Assembly: GCA_947624975.1 (NCBI GenBank)
Contig: CANQMP010000007.1
Span: 1 to 64,000, forward strand
DNA length: 64,000 nucleotides
DNA from: Candidatus Gastranaerophilales bacterium
Lineage (GTDB): Bacteria > Cyanobacteriota > Vampirovibrionia > Gastranaerophilales > Gastranaerophilaceae
Direction: 5' to 3'
Below the pieces are notes generated by a model. It saw only the letters and a program-made list of their open reading frames with translations. It searched no databases and was not told where the DNA came from. Of this stretch, positions 16,344-24,605 are shown piece by piece (position 1 is the stretch's first letter; the number at the start of each line of letters is the position of its first letter). Made by a program: the position numbers and the translations under genes.

Positions 16344-16803
16344 ATGCTTTATCAAGCAAAGCTCTTATCCGCAAAAATCTGTCCAATTCAACTCTGAATT
16401 TAGAAAGATTTTGGTAAATTCCGTTTGAGATAAGCACTCTGTTATCGTATTTCGGGTCAATAATATAAACAGTCGGATAACCGCCTAACGCAACTTCTTC
16501 GGCAAGTTTTCTGTTAGCTTCGGTTGCCTCAACGTTCAACATAACAAAATTGAACTTATCTTTATAAATTTTGCTTAAAGTGTTAAACTTAGGCATAAAT
16601 CTCAAACAGTAACCGCACCAGTCGGCATAAAACACAACAAGCATCGGTTTGTCTTTTTGAATTGCCTCATCATAACTTATTCCGATATGATAATCCGACG
16701 GATGTTTCGGAGCATTGAAAGCGTTTTCTGCAGCAATTCCGCCGTATGTAATCAAAATCAACGAAAATAAAATACCTAATGTAATAAAAATTTTCTTTTT
16801 CAT
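16342..16803 (-). CDS. Membrane-anchored or exported thioredoxin-fold protein
   Basis: 153 residues. An N-terminal Lys-rich start with a hydrophobic stretch (about 5-25) forms a signal peptide or anchor. The thioredoxin fold follows with the active site YADWCGYCLRFMPKF (Cys at about 66 and 69) and the cis-Pro in GGYPTVYI. The CGYC dipeptide and the preceding 'DKPMLVVFYADWC' resemble DsbD-gamma/TlpA-like periplasmic reductants. It should carry out thiol-disulfide exchange outside the inner membrane. The start at 16803 follows GAGGG; an upstream ATG six codons earlier is less well placed. No partner DsbD or cytochrome maturation gene is nearby. Confidence 0.88.
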   Translation of the reverse strand: MKKKIFITLGILFSLILITYGGIAAENAFNAPKHPSDYHIGISYDEAIQKDKPMLVVFYADWCGYCLRFMPKFNTLSKIYKDKFNFVMLNVEATEANRKLAEEVALGGYPTVYIIDPKYDNRVLISNGIYQNLSKFRVELDRFLRIRALLDKA

Positions 16804-16903
16804 AAATACCCTCTTTTCCACTATTATACTACAAATTTTTTAATTTCAAGATTATTCTTCTTAATAAAACTTCACAAAGGACTTGAAATTTTATATATTA
16901 TGG

Positions 16904-16920
16904 TATATACTAAGTATATA
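16904..16920. promoter_or_regulatory. Perfect inverted repeat upstream of the sigma factor
   Basis: TATATAC-TAA-GTATATA forms a 7-bp perfect dyad about 60 bases before the sigma-factor start. It lies downstream of the CTTAAT-type box at 16857-16880 and close to possible -10 sequences (TATATT). Its symmetry suggests an operator. Confidence 0.45.
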
Positions 16921-16981
16921 CTTCAACTGAGCTTTTATATATTACACTGTGTCGTCAACGTTATAAGAAGGAGTTTTAGGT

Positions 16982-17884
16982 ATGCAAAACAGTTCGCTTA
17001 TTAAGATGAAAGAAACAAGTTCAAACCCCGCAAAGAATGAGGTTCTCGACGGGGACAACGTACTTTCGGATTACATCAGAGAGATTTCCGATTACAAATC
17101 TTTGAGTGCCGAAGAAGAAAGAGAAGTCGCAAAAAAAGCAAAAGAAGGAGATTTTGAGGCTAAGCAAAAATTAATCAAGGCGAATTTACGTCTTGTTGTA
17201 ACGATTGCCAAAAAAGCAATTCACATGTCCAATTTGCCGATGACTGACTTAATTCAGGAGGGTAATTTAGGGCTTATGGCAGCCGCCGAAAAATTCAACT
17301 ACAAACTCGGATACAAATTTGCGACGTATGCAAGCTGGTGGATTAAGCAGGCTATGTTCAAGGCAATATCCGAGCAATCACACTGTATGAAAATCCCTGT
17401 TTATATTCAGGAAACGCTTTCCAAATTTTCAAAAGTGAAACGTGAGATGGAGCGTGAAAATAATTGTCAGGTAAGAAACGAAGATGTCGCCAAAAGAATG
17501 AACATAGCACCCGACAAAATAGACACATTTTTAAGTGCTTATACAAAAACGATTTCCATTGAAAGCGGTCTTGAAAACAGCGACGGAAAAGAAATGAATA
17601 TCGCGGACATTATTGAAGATGAAAGAGCTTCGGCAACGGAATGTGCCGAATTTGAAAACTTAAAAAACGATATATTAAATGTTTTATCAACTTTAAAAGA
17701 GCGTGAACAGGAAGTTGTAAAACTAAGATACGGTTTAGAGGACAATGCAAAAATGACATTGGAAGAAATCGGAAACATTTACGGAGTAACAAAAGAATGC
17801 ATCCGTCAAACAGAATTGAGAGCTTTAAAGAAAATGAGATTCTCCGTGTTAGGTCAGGAGGTATTGGCGGGTTACGTAGGTTAA
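16982..17884 (+). CDS. Sigma-70 family RNA polymerase sigma factor (group 2 type)
   Basis: 300 residues with sigma regions 1.2 (SDYIREISDYKSLSAEEE), 2 (RLVVTIAKKAIHMSNLPMTDLIQEGNLGLM and KFATYASWWIKQAM), 3 and 4 (LKEREQEVVKLRYGL, with the HTH TLEEIGNIYGVTKECIRQTELRALKKM). The short N-terminus without a large region 1.1 and the total of 300 residues fit a group 2 (RpoD-like, non-essential) factor, as common in cyanobacterial relatives. It may direct stress or stationary-phase genes. The RBS AAGGAG precedes ATG. A palindrome and a phased CTTAAT box upstream suggest regulation. A terminator follows directly. Confidence 0.92.
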   Translation: MQNSSLIKMKETSSNPAKNEVLDGDNVLSDYIREISDYKSLSAEEEREVAKKAKEGDFEAKQKLIKANLRLVVTIAKKAIHMSNLPMTDLIQEGNLGLMAAAEKFNYKLGYKFATYASWWIKQAMFKAISEQSHCMKIPVYIQETLSKFSKVKREMERENNCQVRNEDVAKRMNIAPDKIDTFLSAYTKTISIESGLENSDGKEMNIADIIEDERASATECAEFENLKNDILNVLSTLKEREQEVVKLRYGLEDNAKMTLEEIGNIYGVTKECIRQTELRALKKMRFSVLGQEVLAGYVG

Positions 17885-17915
17885 ATTTGTGTGCTTGTAT
17901 TTAGAAAAAAGATTT

Positions 17916-17940
17916 GCCGCTTTTAAGCGGTATTTTTTTT
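17916..17940 (+). terminator. Terminator after the sigma factor
   Basis: CCGCT and AGCGG arms with a four-base loop are followed by a run of T on the plus strand. It lies immediately before the stop of the convergent nucleoside transporter gene. Confidence 0.75.
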
Positions 17941-19219
17941 AGTTAAACAAAACACCCACGATGGCGGCGGACATATAGCAGGTCAAAGTTCCCGCAATAA
18001 GTGCTCTCACACCGAGTCTTGCAAGATTTTTTCTCTGGTTAGGAGCAAGTTCTCCGATACCGCCAAGCTGAATTGCGATAGAACCTAAATTCCCGAAACT
18101 GCACAAAGCAAAACTTGCGATTAAAAAGCTTTTATCGGATAACATTGCGGGGAGATTTACCAAATCGTAATATGCAACCATCTCATTAAGCACAAGTTTC
18201 GTTCCCATAAGGCTTCCGACAGTTGCAGACTCGGATATCGGAACACCCATAAAGAAAGCAAATATTGAAAATATCTTTCCGAGAATAAGTTTTAAGGACA
18301 AATCGTTTAAATCAAAAGATGCAAAATTTATGTGCAAATATTTTACAATAAACGCACCTAAACCGCCCAAACACCAGTCGATCATTGCAACAAGAGCAAC
18401 AAGAGCCAAAATCATTGCAACAACATTAATTGCAACCTTCATACCCTCCGATGCTCCCGATGATATTGCATCAAAAAGATTAATATAAGGTCTTCTTCGC
18501 TTACTGTAGGTAATTTTAATATCTTCGCCCGTTTCGGTTTTGTTGGTTTCGGGATATATAATTTTTGAAATTACCAAAGCCCCCGGAACAGCCATAACCG
18601 AAGATGCAAGAATATATTGAGCAGGAATTCCCAAACCGATATAAATAGGCATGGTTGCTGCGGAAATACATGCCATGCTTCCCGCCATTGATGCCAAAAG
18701 CTCGGAACGCGTGAGCTGCGCAAGATAAGGTCTTATCATGATTTGTGCAGAAACCTGTCCCACAAAAGCACTTGCGACATTTGAAAGCGCCTCCGCACCC
18801 GATACATTCATAAGTTTGTTCATAAATTTACCGATTAAAGGAACAACCCTCTGCATTATGCCGTAATAGTAAAGGATATTGACCAGTATCATCATAAAAA
18901 TCAACGATGCTATAAGCTGTAAGGCAAATATTTGAACTCCAGCCCCGAATAACTCCGTTATTTTCTGCTCTGACATCAAAAATCCGAAAACAAACGATGC
19001 ACCTTCTTTCGCAAAATCCAATATTTTCTGTATGAATAACCCTAAATTAAGAAATATTAAGCGTCCGAGAGGAACTTTGAATATGAAAACAGCAAGCAAA
19101 ACCTGCAGTAAAAATCCCGTTCCGATGGTCTTATAATTTATTGCTTTCCGGTTATTTGATATAAGATATGAAAAAGCAAATATTAAAATTATCCCTGATA
19201 AACCTATGAATCTTTCCAT
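17939..19219 (-). CDS. nupC: Concentrative nucleoside transporter (NupC/CNT family)
   Basis: 426 residues with about ten hydrophobic segments. The two CNT hairpin regions are recognisable: GQVSAQIMIRPYLAQLTRSELLASMAGSMACISAATMP in the first half, and the gate FGNLGSIAIQLGGIGELAPNQRKNLARLGVRALIAGT near the end. It imports nucleosides with sodium or protons through the inner membrane. A lysine-rich cytoplasmic loop in the middle (about 225-245) is unremarkable. The AAGG of AAGGCGG before ATG serves as ribosome binding site. It stands alone, with no nucleoside-salvage genes adjacent. Confidence 0.93.
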   Translation of the reverse strand: MERFIGLSGIILIFAFSYLISNNRKAINYKTIGTGFLLQVLLAVFIFKVPLGRLIFLNLGLFIQKILDFAKEGASFVFGFLMSEQKITELFGAGVQIFALQLIASLIFMMILVNILYYYGIMQRVVPLIGKFMNKLMNVSGAEALSNVASAFVGQVSAQIMIRPYLAQLTRSELLASMAGSMACISAATMPIYIGLGIPAQYILASSVMAVPGALVISKIIYPETNKTETGEDIKITYSKRRRPYINLFDAISSGASEGMKVAINVVAMILALVALVAMIDWCLGGLGAFIVKYLHINFASFDLNDLSLKLILGKIFSIFAFFMGVPISESATVGSLMGTKLVLNEMVAYYDLVNLPAMLSDKSFLIASFALCSFGNLGSIAIQLGGIGELAPNQRKNLARLGVRALIAGTLTCYMSAAIVGVLFN

Positions 19220-19298
19220 TAAACCGCCTTTTTAAAACTTCCTTTTTTAATATTACTTTAAACTTAAAAAAAAAACTTAAAATATTGAAAAAAATTTA

Positions 19299-19364
19299 CT
19301 TAATATTTCTTCATAAAACGGTGATTTACTATTGAAAAAAATTATGTCCGTATTTTAGTATAAT
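19299..19364 (+). promoter_or_regulatory. Promoter region with phased CTTAAT box (GT gene)
   Basis: A CTTAAT/CTTCAT direct repeat with a 10-base period, followed by AAAACGG, lies at 19299-19321. A perfect -10 TATAAT is at 19359-19364. This gives a leader of about 57 bases before the ATG at 19428. The box is nearly identical to the one before folE2. Confidence 0.45.
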
Positions 19365-19427
19365 AGATGTAGAAAATAATTTTCTGTATCAAGGGTATAT
19401 ATTTAAAAAAAGGTAAGAGTGTAATTT

Positions 19428-22154
19428 ATGAGAATTAGTCCTATTTTGCCATCGACAGGTATCGTCACGCGTACAAACGCAGTAAAAAAAATCGAAGCAG
19501 CACCGAACTTAGCGGCACAGCAAGGTGTATTTATCACATTTACGGGAGCGGATAAGAATATTCATCAGTTTGCATCCTATGCTCCTGAGAACAAAAGATT
19601 AGGATCTAAGCAATACGACAGAGGCGGACTCGGAGTTGTTACTCTGGAAGCTCCCGAAAGCTGGAGAATTCACGAAGGTGCAGATGTCAGAGATTTTGTA
19701 CCGTATCACAGTTATGATAACGCAGACGGCGGCATAAGAGTTTTAAAACACAAAAAAGTGGAGGAACTTGATAAAAGTTACCCGCAGGAAAACTTTTTCA
19801 GCATAAAAAACGATGAAACACTTGAACAAGCGGCAAAAAGATACAAACTTAAAGAGGGTGAGGAATTGTCTTACGTTGTACAGAGTGCACCCGATTCGAA
19901 AGGTTTCTCAGAATTTATAAGAATGGAAGATACAGGCATAAAAGGTTCATTTGTAAGACCTTCAGATATATCTATCACCGTTGAGCAGAGAATTCCGTAC
20001 AGATTATTCAGAGCGGTTGGTTTATCCGATATAGTTAAAAAGAAAGAAAAAGATAATATTAAAGTTTTCGCCGCACCTGAGGTAAATGAACGCAACTCAT
20101 TGTATTTTGTACATACACCGGATTTGGCGAGATTTGAGAATGCCTACGGAGCTTTAGATTCAGTACCTAACGGGGGCGGTGGTTACGGAACATACGGAAC
20201 ATACGGAACATACGGAACATACGGAACTTATGGAACATATGGAACTGTTGCGGAAACAGCAGATGTCAAATCCGGAATGAATCTTCCCCAAAAGAGCTTT
20301 CGCACAATAAGCACAAACGTTGCATACGCAGATAATGCACGTGCTTTTACAACACTTATGCCAAATCTCAACATTTCCAAACACGGCGACTACAACCCCG
20401 CAGGCTGGTGGCTTCATGACCGCCCTGCATTTATGGTAATGAACTCCGTGGCAAACCTGTCAAACGCAGGCAAAAAATACTATAACGGGTTGAAAGTTCA
20501 CGGCAGTTTTCATAACCCCGGCAGAGATTATCAGGGAGCGGAAAGTAATCCGTTTGAGTTTTTCAGAATGGTTGCGGAAAGTCGAGATATAAAAAAATTA
20601 AATAAACACCCTCAAATTAAACAGCTCCGTGAAATTGAGGCAAAATGGGACAAAGCAACGCTTGAAGAACGAAAATTCGCAAACAGCATACTACGTCCGT
20701 TTTTGAGCAATTTCCTTGATGATTTTGTCGATGAGGCAACGGATACGAGAACTTACAACATCTCTATGACACCCGTTGCAGGAGCAAGGATTAATCCGAA
20801 AAACATGTCGGCAGGAACCGTTTCCATAACATACGGCAAAGAAATGAAATCAAAACTGACTCCCGATATAGCACAATTTATGACAAATAAACTTGCACAA
20901 ATCAAGACTATAGATATCACAAACGGATCTACACCCGCAAATTTAAAACTTGATAATGCGAATGCAAACTTTTGCAGAGGAAATGATATTAACGGTTTAA
21001 CAAAACTAAAAGCAGGTTTCACGCCCTATAAATACAAACCTGTCATAGAAAACGATGTTCTGATTTCCGATAACATACAAGAAGTCTTGCGTGCAAAAAA
21101 GGCTAACACAAAATGGCTTATTAATTCAATGGCAGATGCTGTGGATAAAGGCGGAATGAACGCTTTAAAACTGCTGTTTTTCACTCCGCAGCAGATTAGT
21201 GACGGTGCCGATGTTATAGGACACTTGTCAAAATACCAGGAAGGCGATATGCTTTTTATGGGTTGGGGACGTCCCGACAGACAAAAAGGTTATCCGTCAA
21301 CGTTTCAGGCATTTTTGGAATTTCTCAAAGACCCGAATGTCGATAAGGAAGTAAAGAAACACTCAAAACTTCTTATCGGTGCGGGTGTTTGGGATAACGG
21401 TGCAAGAGATTTTAATTGGTTAAAAGACATTATCCGTCAAATTGAAGAACTTGACAGTGGTACATACAAAGGAAATGTCTGCTATGTAAACGGGTTCTTC
21501 TCAAACAGACTTGTTGGCTGTGCGACAGATACCATTTTCACATCAAGGTTTGAACCATGCGGTATTACGCCGTTGGAATCGTTTGCGGCAGGAACTCCGG
21601 TAATTTCTACAGCAACAGGAGGAGCACCCGATTTTATCAGTGCAACCAGAGGTTATTTGACTAAACACGCATTTTTAAGAAGCGTTGAAGAATTAAATAT
21701 TGATAAAAAGATATTTGAAAGCAAGTCAGGTCAAGAAATTGGCGATATAATCGATACCCAGCGAGTATTTTCCAATGCCTCCGAAGTTCGTGAATGTATG
21801 ATTGCAGCAGTAACAGATTTCGGAAATCCTGAAAAATTCCGCGAAATGGCTAAAGATGCAATTACTCAAAAAACCGACTGGCATGAAAATGCGGCTTATA
21901 ACGGCGGGAAATCGGCAAACGAACGCTATATGACAGAAGTTTTTGAAGTCGATAAAGGCATGAAATCCCGATATAAAGGAAGATTAAAACGTCTTGTGGG
22001 CGAAGGATTCGGTTTAGCGGAATCAGCAAAGAAATCTATGAGCAGAGTGAAAAAAGGATTTTTAATTGCCGGTGCAATTCTTATTGGAATCGGAACAGCT
22101 CTTGCAATATTCTTAAAAAAATATCAACCCCACAAAAAAGAAGTTACTCAATAA
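19428..22154 (+). CDS. Large tail-anchored glycogen-synthase-like glycosyltransferase
   Basis: 908 residues, nearly twice a usual glycogen synthase. GT5-like features: YDRGGLGVVTLEAPESW (about 65-80) resembling the K-x-GGL sugar-nucleotide loop, YNGLKVHGSFHNPGRDYQG (about 344-362), and a GT-B donor site FEPCGITPLESFAAGTPVIS followed by TATGGAPD (about 707-735). A seven-fold YGT tandem repeat (about 253-273) sits in a long insertion. A single hydrophobic helix (about 876-895) near the very end, followed by Lys residues, looks like a tail anchor, so the enzyme would sit on the inner face of the membrane. The N-terminal VFITFTGADKN recalls the SFSGK motif of the protein at 30993. Substrate and product are unknown. 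Confidence 0.75.
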   Translation: MRISPILPSTGIVTRTNAVKKIEAAPNLAAQQGVFITFTGADKNIHQFASYAPENKRLGSKQYDRGGLGVVTLEAPESWRIHEGADVRDFVPYHSYDNADGGIRVLKHKKVEELDKSYPQENFFSIKNDETLEQAAKRYKLKEGEELSYVVQSAPDSKGFSEFIRMEDTGIKGSFVRPSDISITVEQRIPYRLFRAVGLSDIVKKKEKDNIKVFAAPEVNERNSLYFVHTPDLARFENAYGALDSVPNGGGGYGTYGTYGTYGTYGTYGTYGTVAETADVKSGMNLPQKSFRTISTNVAYADNARAFTTLMPNLNISKHGDYNPAGWWLHDRPAFMVMNSVANLSNAGKKYYNGLKVHGSFHNPGRDYQGAESNPFEFFRMVAESRDIKKLNKHPQIKQLREIEAKWDKATLEERKFANSILRPFLSNFLDDFVDEATDTRTYNISMTPVAGARINPKNMSAGTVSITYGKEMKSKLTPDIAQFMTNKLAQIKTIDITNGSTPANLKLDNANANFCRGNDINGLTKLKAGFTPYKYKPVIENDVLISDNIQEVLRAKKANTKWLINSMADAVDKGGMNALKLLFFTPQQISDGADVIGHLSKYQEGDMLFMGWGRPDRQKGYPSTFQAFLEFLKDPNVDKEVKKHSKLLIGAGVWDNGARDFNWLKDIIRQIEELDSGTYKGNVCYVNGFFSNRLVGCATDTIFTSRFEPCGITPLESFAAGTPVISTATGGAPDFISATRGYLTKHAFLRSVEELNIDKKIFESKSGQEIGDIIDTQRVFSNASEVRECMIAAVTDFGNPEKFREMAKDAITQKTDWHENAAYNGGKSANERYMTEVFEVDKGMKSRYKGRLKRLVGEGFGLAESAKKSMSRVKKGFLIAGAILIGIGTALAIFLKKYQPHKKEVTQ
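20184..20246 (+). repeat. Seven-copy 9-bp tandem repeat coding for YGT
   Basis: The unit TACGGAACA occurs four times perfectly, then three times with single changes (TACGGAACT, TATGGAACA, TATGGAACT). It is in frame inside the glycosyltransferase and encodes (Tyr-Gly-Thr)x7 after a Gly4 stretch. Near-identity of adjacent units suggests recent slippage expansion, and copy number may vary between strains without breaking the frame. Confidence 0.97.
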
Positions 22155-23028
22155 AACAAGAATCTATTAACTCGAAAATTGCGGTGAACCTTGCAATAAG
22201 GTCGTCGTAATTTTCGGGTTTCAATAATGTTCTGAAAAGGAAACCGAACTGCATCGGTTTCTTTTGTCGTAAAGCTATCAGTATTGTATTACCTCTGAAC
22301 GAGAGTGCCAAACCCTTTGCGATATATGCAGTGCCGAGTTTTTTAACGGCTTCCCAAAATTTTTCGCTTATGTAGTCTAAATCGTTTGTATTTCTTGCAA
22401 AAACGTAAACATATTCGTTCATGTCGCGGTTGTGAAGGTTGATTTGCCGATATCTTGTGTAAACACCTTCATTTTTGGAAAGCATTATTATATGATTTTG
22501 GATGTTAAAAGGCAGTTCAATCTGTATAAGAGTGCCTTTAAAAAGCGTTCTGTTAACAGGTGCGGTAAGAGAAGTGTTTGAAACGGTTATATTAACTCCC
22601 TTATGTATCCCGAAATAGCTTGCGGCATCTTCACGGGATTCAAAGTTATGAAGAATACCCGCATCAATTATCGTTTCCGTATCGCGGTTAGCAGGCCAGT
22701 TTTTGAAATTCGCAACGGGTTCTAGAAACAGCGGTAAAACATCTTTTACAAGTTTATTTTGATATTCTTTCCCCGCAACGATGACTGATGTAATACCTTT
22801 CAGAATAAAACAGTATGTTGCAAAAAGAATTACCGGAAGCAGCAAAGGCGGAATTAATTTGTTAAAAATCGAGTAAATAAATAACCCTGCAAGTGCAAAA
22901 CCTATTGCGACAAAAAATATCGCACAAATAACCACCTTACATACCGTGCTTACTCTTTCTTTTTCCATTTTGCCGATTACGGGCAGAATTTTTTCATTGA
23001 AATACTTATAATAAATCTGTTCGTACAT
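22144..23028 (-). CDS. Two-TM protein, DUF3137-like
   Basis: 294 residues. Two adjacent TM helices (about 31-53 and 57-78) follow a basic amphipathic N-terminus. The remaining cytoplasmic domain has TLFKGTLIQIELPFN and a FWEAVKKLGTAYIAKGLALSFRGNTILIAL block, the order of elements expected for DUF3137 membrane proteins. That assignment is from memory of the family and is moderate. The function of the family is unknown. Its last 11 bases overlap the convergent glycosyltransferase gene. No ribosome binding site is obvious before ATG. Confidence 0.6.
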   Translation of the reverse strand: MYEQIYYKYFNEKILPVIGKMEKERVSTVCKVVICAIFFVAIGFALAGLFIYSIFNKLIPPLLLPVILFATYCFILKGITSVIVAGKEYQNKLVKDVLPLFLEPVANFKNWPANRDTETIIDAGILHNFESREDAASYFGIHKGVNITVSNTSLTAPVNRTLFKGTLIQIELPFNIQNHIIMLSKNEGVYTRYRQINLHNRDMNEYVYVFARNTNDLDYISEKFWEAVKKLGTAYIAKGLALSFRGNTILIALRQKKPMQFGFLFRTLLKPENYDDLIARFTAIFELIDSCFIE

Positions 23029-23094
23029 GAGTTAAGAAAATCATACCCCAATTTGAGCATTAAAACAACTGATTTTTTTTCAAAAAAAATATAA

Positions 23095-23123
23095 TAAAAA
23101 AGAGGGCTTATACCCTCTTTTTT
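23095..23123. terminator. Bidirectional terminator
   Basis: AGAGGG and CCCTCT arms around CTTATA, flanked by A5 on one side and T5 on the other. It lies just downstream of tRNA-Lys and can stop transcription in either direction. Confidence 0.85.
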
Positions 23124-23127
23124 ATTC

Positions 23128-23200
23128 TGCGCTTGGCGCGATTCGAACGCGCGACCTATCCCTTAAAAGGGGAGTGCTCTACCTGCTGAGCTACAAGCGC
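23128..23200 (-). tRNA. trnK: tRNA-Lys (UUU)
   Basis: A complete cloverleaf: acceptor GCGCTTG/CAAGCGC, D stem GCTC/GAGC with AGCAGGTA loop, anticodon loop CTTTTAA giving UUU, and T stem GCGCG/CGCGC with TTCGAAT loop. The 3' CCA is not encoded and must be added. The anticodon stem has an unusual first pair (C opposite A). Confidence 0.95.
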
Positions 23201-23270
23201 AAATTTGCTATTCACTTCGCCAAATAATCGTATCAAGAACAATATTTATTGTCAACTGTTTTTTAGGATA

Positions 23271-23296
23271 AAAAAAATGCGGACTGAGCCGCATTA
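23271..23296 (-). terminator. Terminator of the XRE regulator
   Basis: ATGCGG/CCGCAT arms with a six-base loop and a T run in the minus direction, 18 bases after the regulator's stop codon. Confidence 0.85.
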
Positions 23297-23313
23297 ATCC
23301 GAGAAAAATAAAA

Positions 23314-23877
23314 TTATTTTAAATTAATGTACTTTTTCGCACAGTCAAACATTGAGTTTACAAGTGCGGCGTTGGAATAAATATTCATTCCGTTCAATTC
23401 CAATACCTGTTTCATCCGTTTTTCCCACATCGAATAAATATCGTCTTTGTTCAAATCCAAAACCTGACCAATCATCGTCAGTTCTTTAAAATCAATAGGA
23501 ACGGGTAAAGCTCCTCTTAACATATCGACAATATCCAATCTCTTTTTTCGCGGAAAAGATTTTAAGAAATTAATCATTGTAATGCCTTTTTCTTTCATGG
23601 CGTCTTTGAGAAATTCCACCGAATCATCAACCAAAATCGGCTCTTGTGGAATTTTATATTCTTCAAATTCCTCCGGTTCGATTTCCATGACGGTTGCGAT
23701 ACGTTCTAAAGTAGTTCCTCTGGTCGAAAAAGGGATTGCATTATCAATAAGGTTGTACACATAAGACAAAGTTACCCCTATCATTTCGGCAAAATCCTTC
23801 TTGTGTAAAGAATTTTTATCCAAAAATCTTGTGACTTTTTCGGAACTTTTTTCTTGTATAATAGGTTTGTTCTTCAT
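23314..23877 (-). CDS. XRE-family helix-turn-helix regulator with C-terminal extension
   Basis: 187 residues. An HTH_3-like domain occupies about residues 15-75 (NSLHKKDFAEMIGVTLSYVYNLID as the two helices). The segment after it is more remarkable: two further helical repeats with FLKSFPRKKRLDIVDMLRGALPVP and ELTMIGQVLDLNKDDIYSMWEKRM, the latter again resembling an HTH-type fold. The start at 23877 follows GAGG. An earlier in-frame ATG lacks an RBS. It is alone between its own terminator and the divergent pth gene, so the shared 124-base region may hold its operator. The ligand and target are unknown. Confidence 0.8.
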   Translation of the reverse strand: MKNKPIIQEKSSEKVTRFLDKNSLHKKDFAEMIGVTLSYVYNLIDNAIPFSTRGTTLERIATVMEIEPEEFEEYKIPQEPILVDDSVEFLKDAMKEKGITMINFLKSFPRKKRLDIVDMLRGALPVPIDFKELTMIGQVLDLNKDDIYSMWEKRMKQVLELNGMNIYSNAALVNSMFDCAKKYINLK

Positions 23878-24001
23878 AATATTATCCTCATTTGCATTCT
23901 CAAAATAAATGTATTTTATCATTTTGTTAAGCGAAAGCATGGTAAACAGGTGTGGTAATATTTATTTACGTTAAAATAATAAATATAAGGGACAGAAAAA
24001 T

Positions 24002-24547
24002 ATGAAATTAATTGCCGGACTCGGAAATATCGGAGAAAAATATTGTTTTACAAGACATAATGCAGGCTTTATGGTGCTTGATAAATGGGCTTATGAGGAG
24101 AATTTTTCATTCAAAGAAGAAAAGAAACTCAAATCGCTTATCGCAAAACATGATGACATTATTTTTGTAAAACCCACAACGTTTATGAACTTGTCGGGCG
24201 AAGCTGTTCGGGCGGCTGCGGATTATTATAAAATTGATTTTAACGATATTTTGATAATCTATGATGACCTTTCGATTAATTTAGGTAAAATAAGATTTCG
24301 TGCAAACGGTTCAGACGGCGGTCATAACGGAATTAAGTCGGTAATTTCGCATCTCGGGACAACCGATTTTGACAGATTAAAAATCGGTATAGGCCCGCAG
24401 CCTAACATTCCGTCCGAAAATTTCGTTCTTCAAAACTTCCCCAAAGAAAATTTAGATGAACTTAAACAGGTTTTAGTTAAATCTATCGAAGCGGTAAAAT
24501 TCTATCTTGATAACGGTATCGAAAAAACTCAAAATAAATTTAACTGA
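24002..24547 (+). CDS. pth: Peptidyl-tRNA hydrolase
   Basis: 181 residues. Catalytic and substrate-binding residues of Pth are present: Asn in GLGNIGEKY, His in FTRHNAGFMV, FVKPTTFMNLSGEAV, IYDDLSINLGKIRFR and GGHNGIKSVISHLGT. It recycles peptidyl-tRNAs released from stalled ribosomes. It is the first gene of a unit with the TPR protein and the metallopeptidase, which follow at short spacing. A weak AAGGGA serves as ribosome binding site. Confidence 0.96.
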   Translation: MKLIAGLGNIGEKYCFTRHNAGFMVLDKWAYEENFSFKEEKKLKSLIAKHDDIIFVKPTTFMNLSGEAVRAAADYYKIDFNDILIIYDDLSINLGKIRFRANGSDGGHNGIKSVISHLGTTDFDRLKIGIGPQPNIPSENFVLQNFPKENLDELKQVLVKSIEAVKFYLDNGIEKTQNKFN

Positions 24548-24605
24548 CAGAATTATTGATTTAAGACTTTTTCACATATATAATCAGATTAAAGGAGTAA
24601 AAAAA

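Noticed and set aside
20184-20246. Short regular repeats that could be mistaken for a CRISPR array
   Set aside because: Units are only 9 bases, contiguous and in frame inside a coding region, with no spacers and no cas genes in the window.
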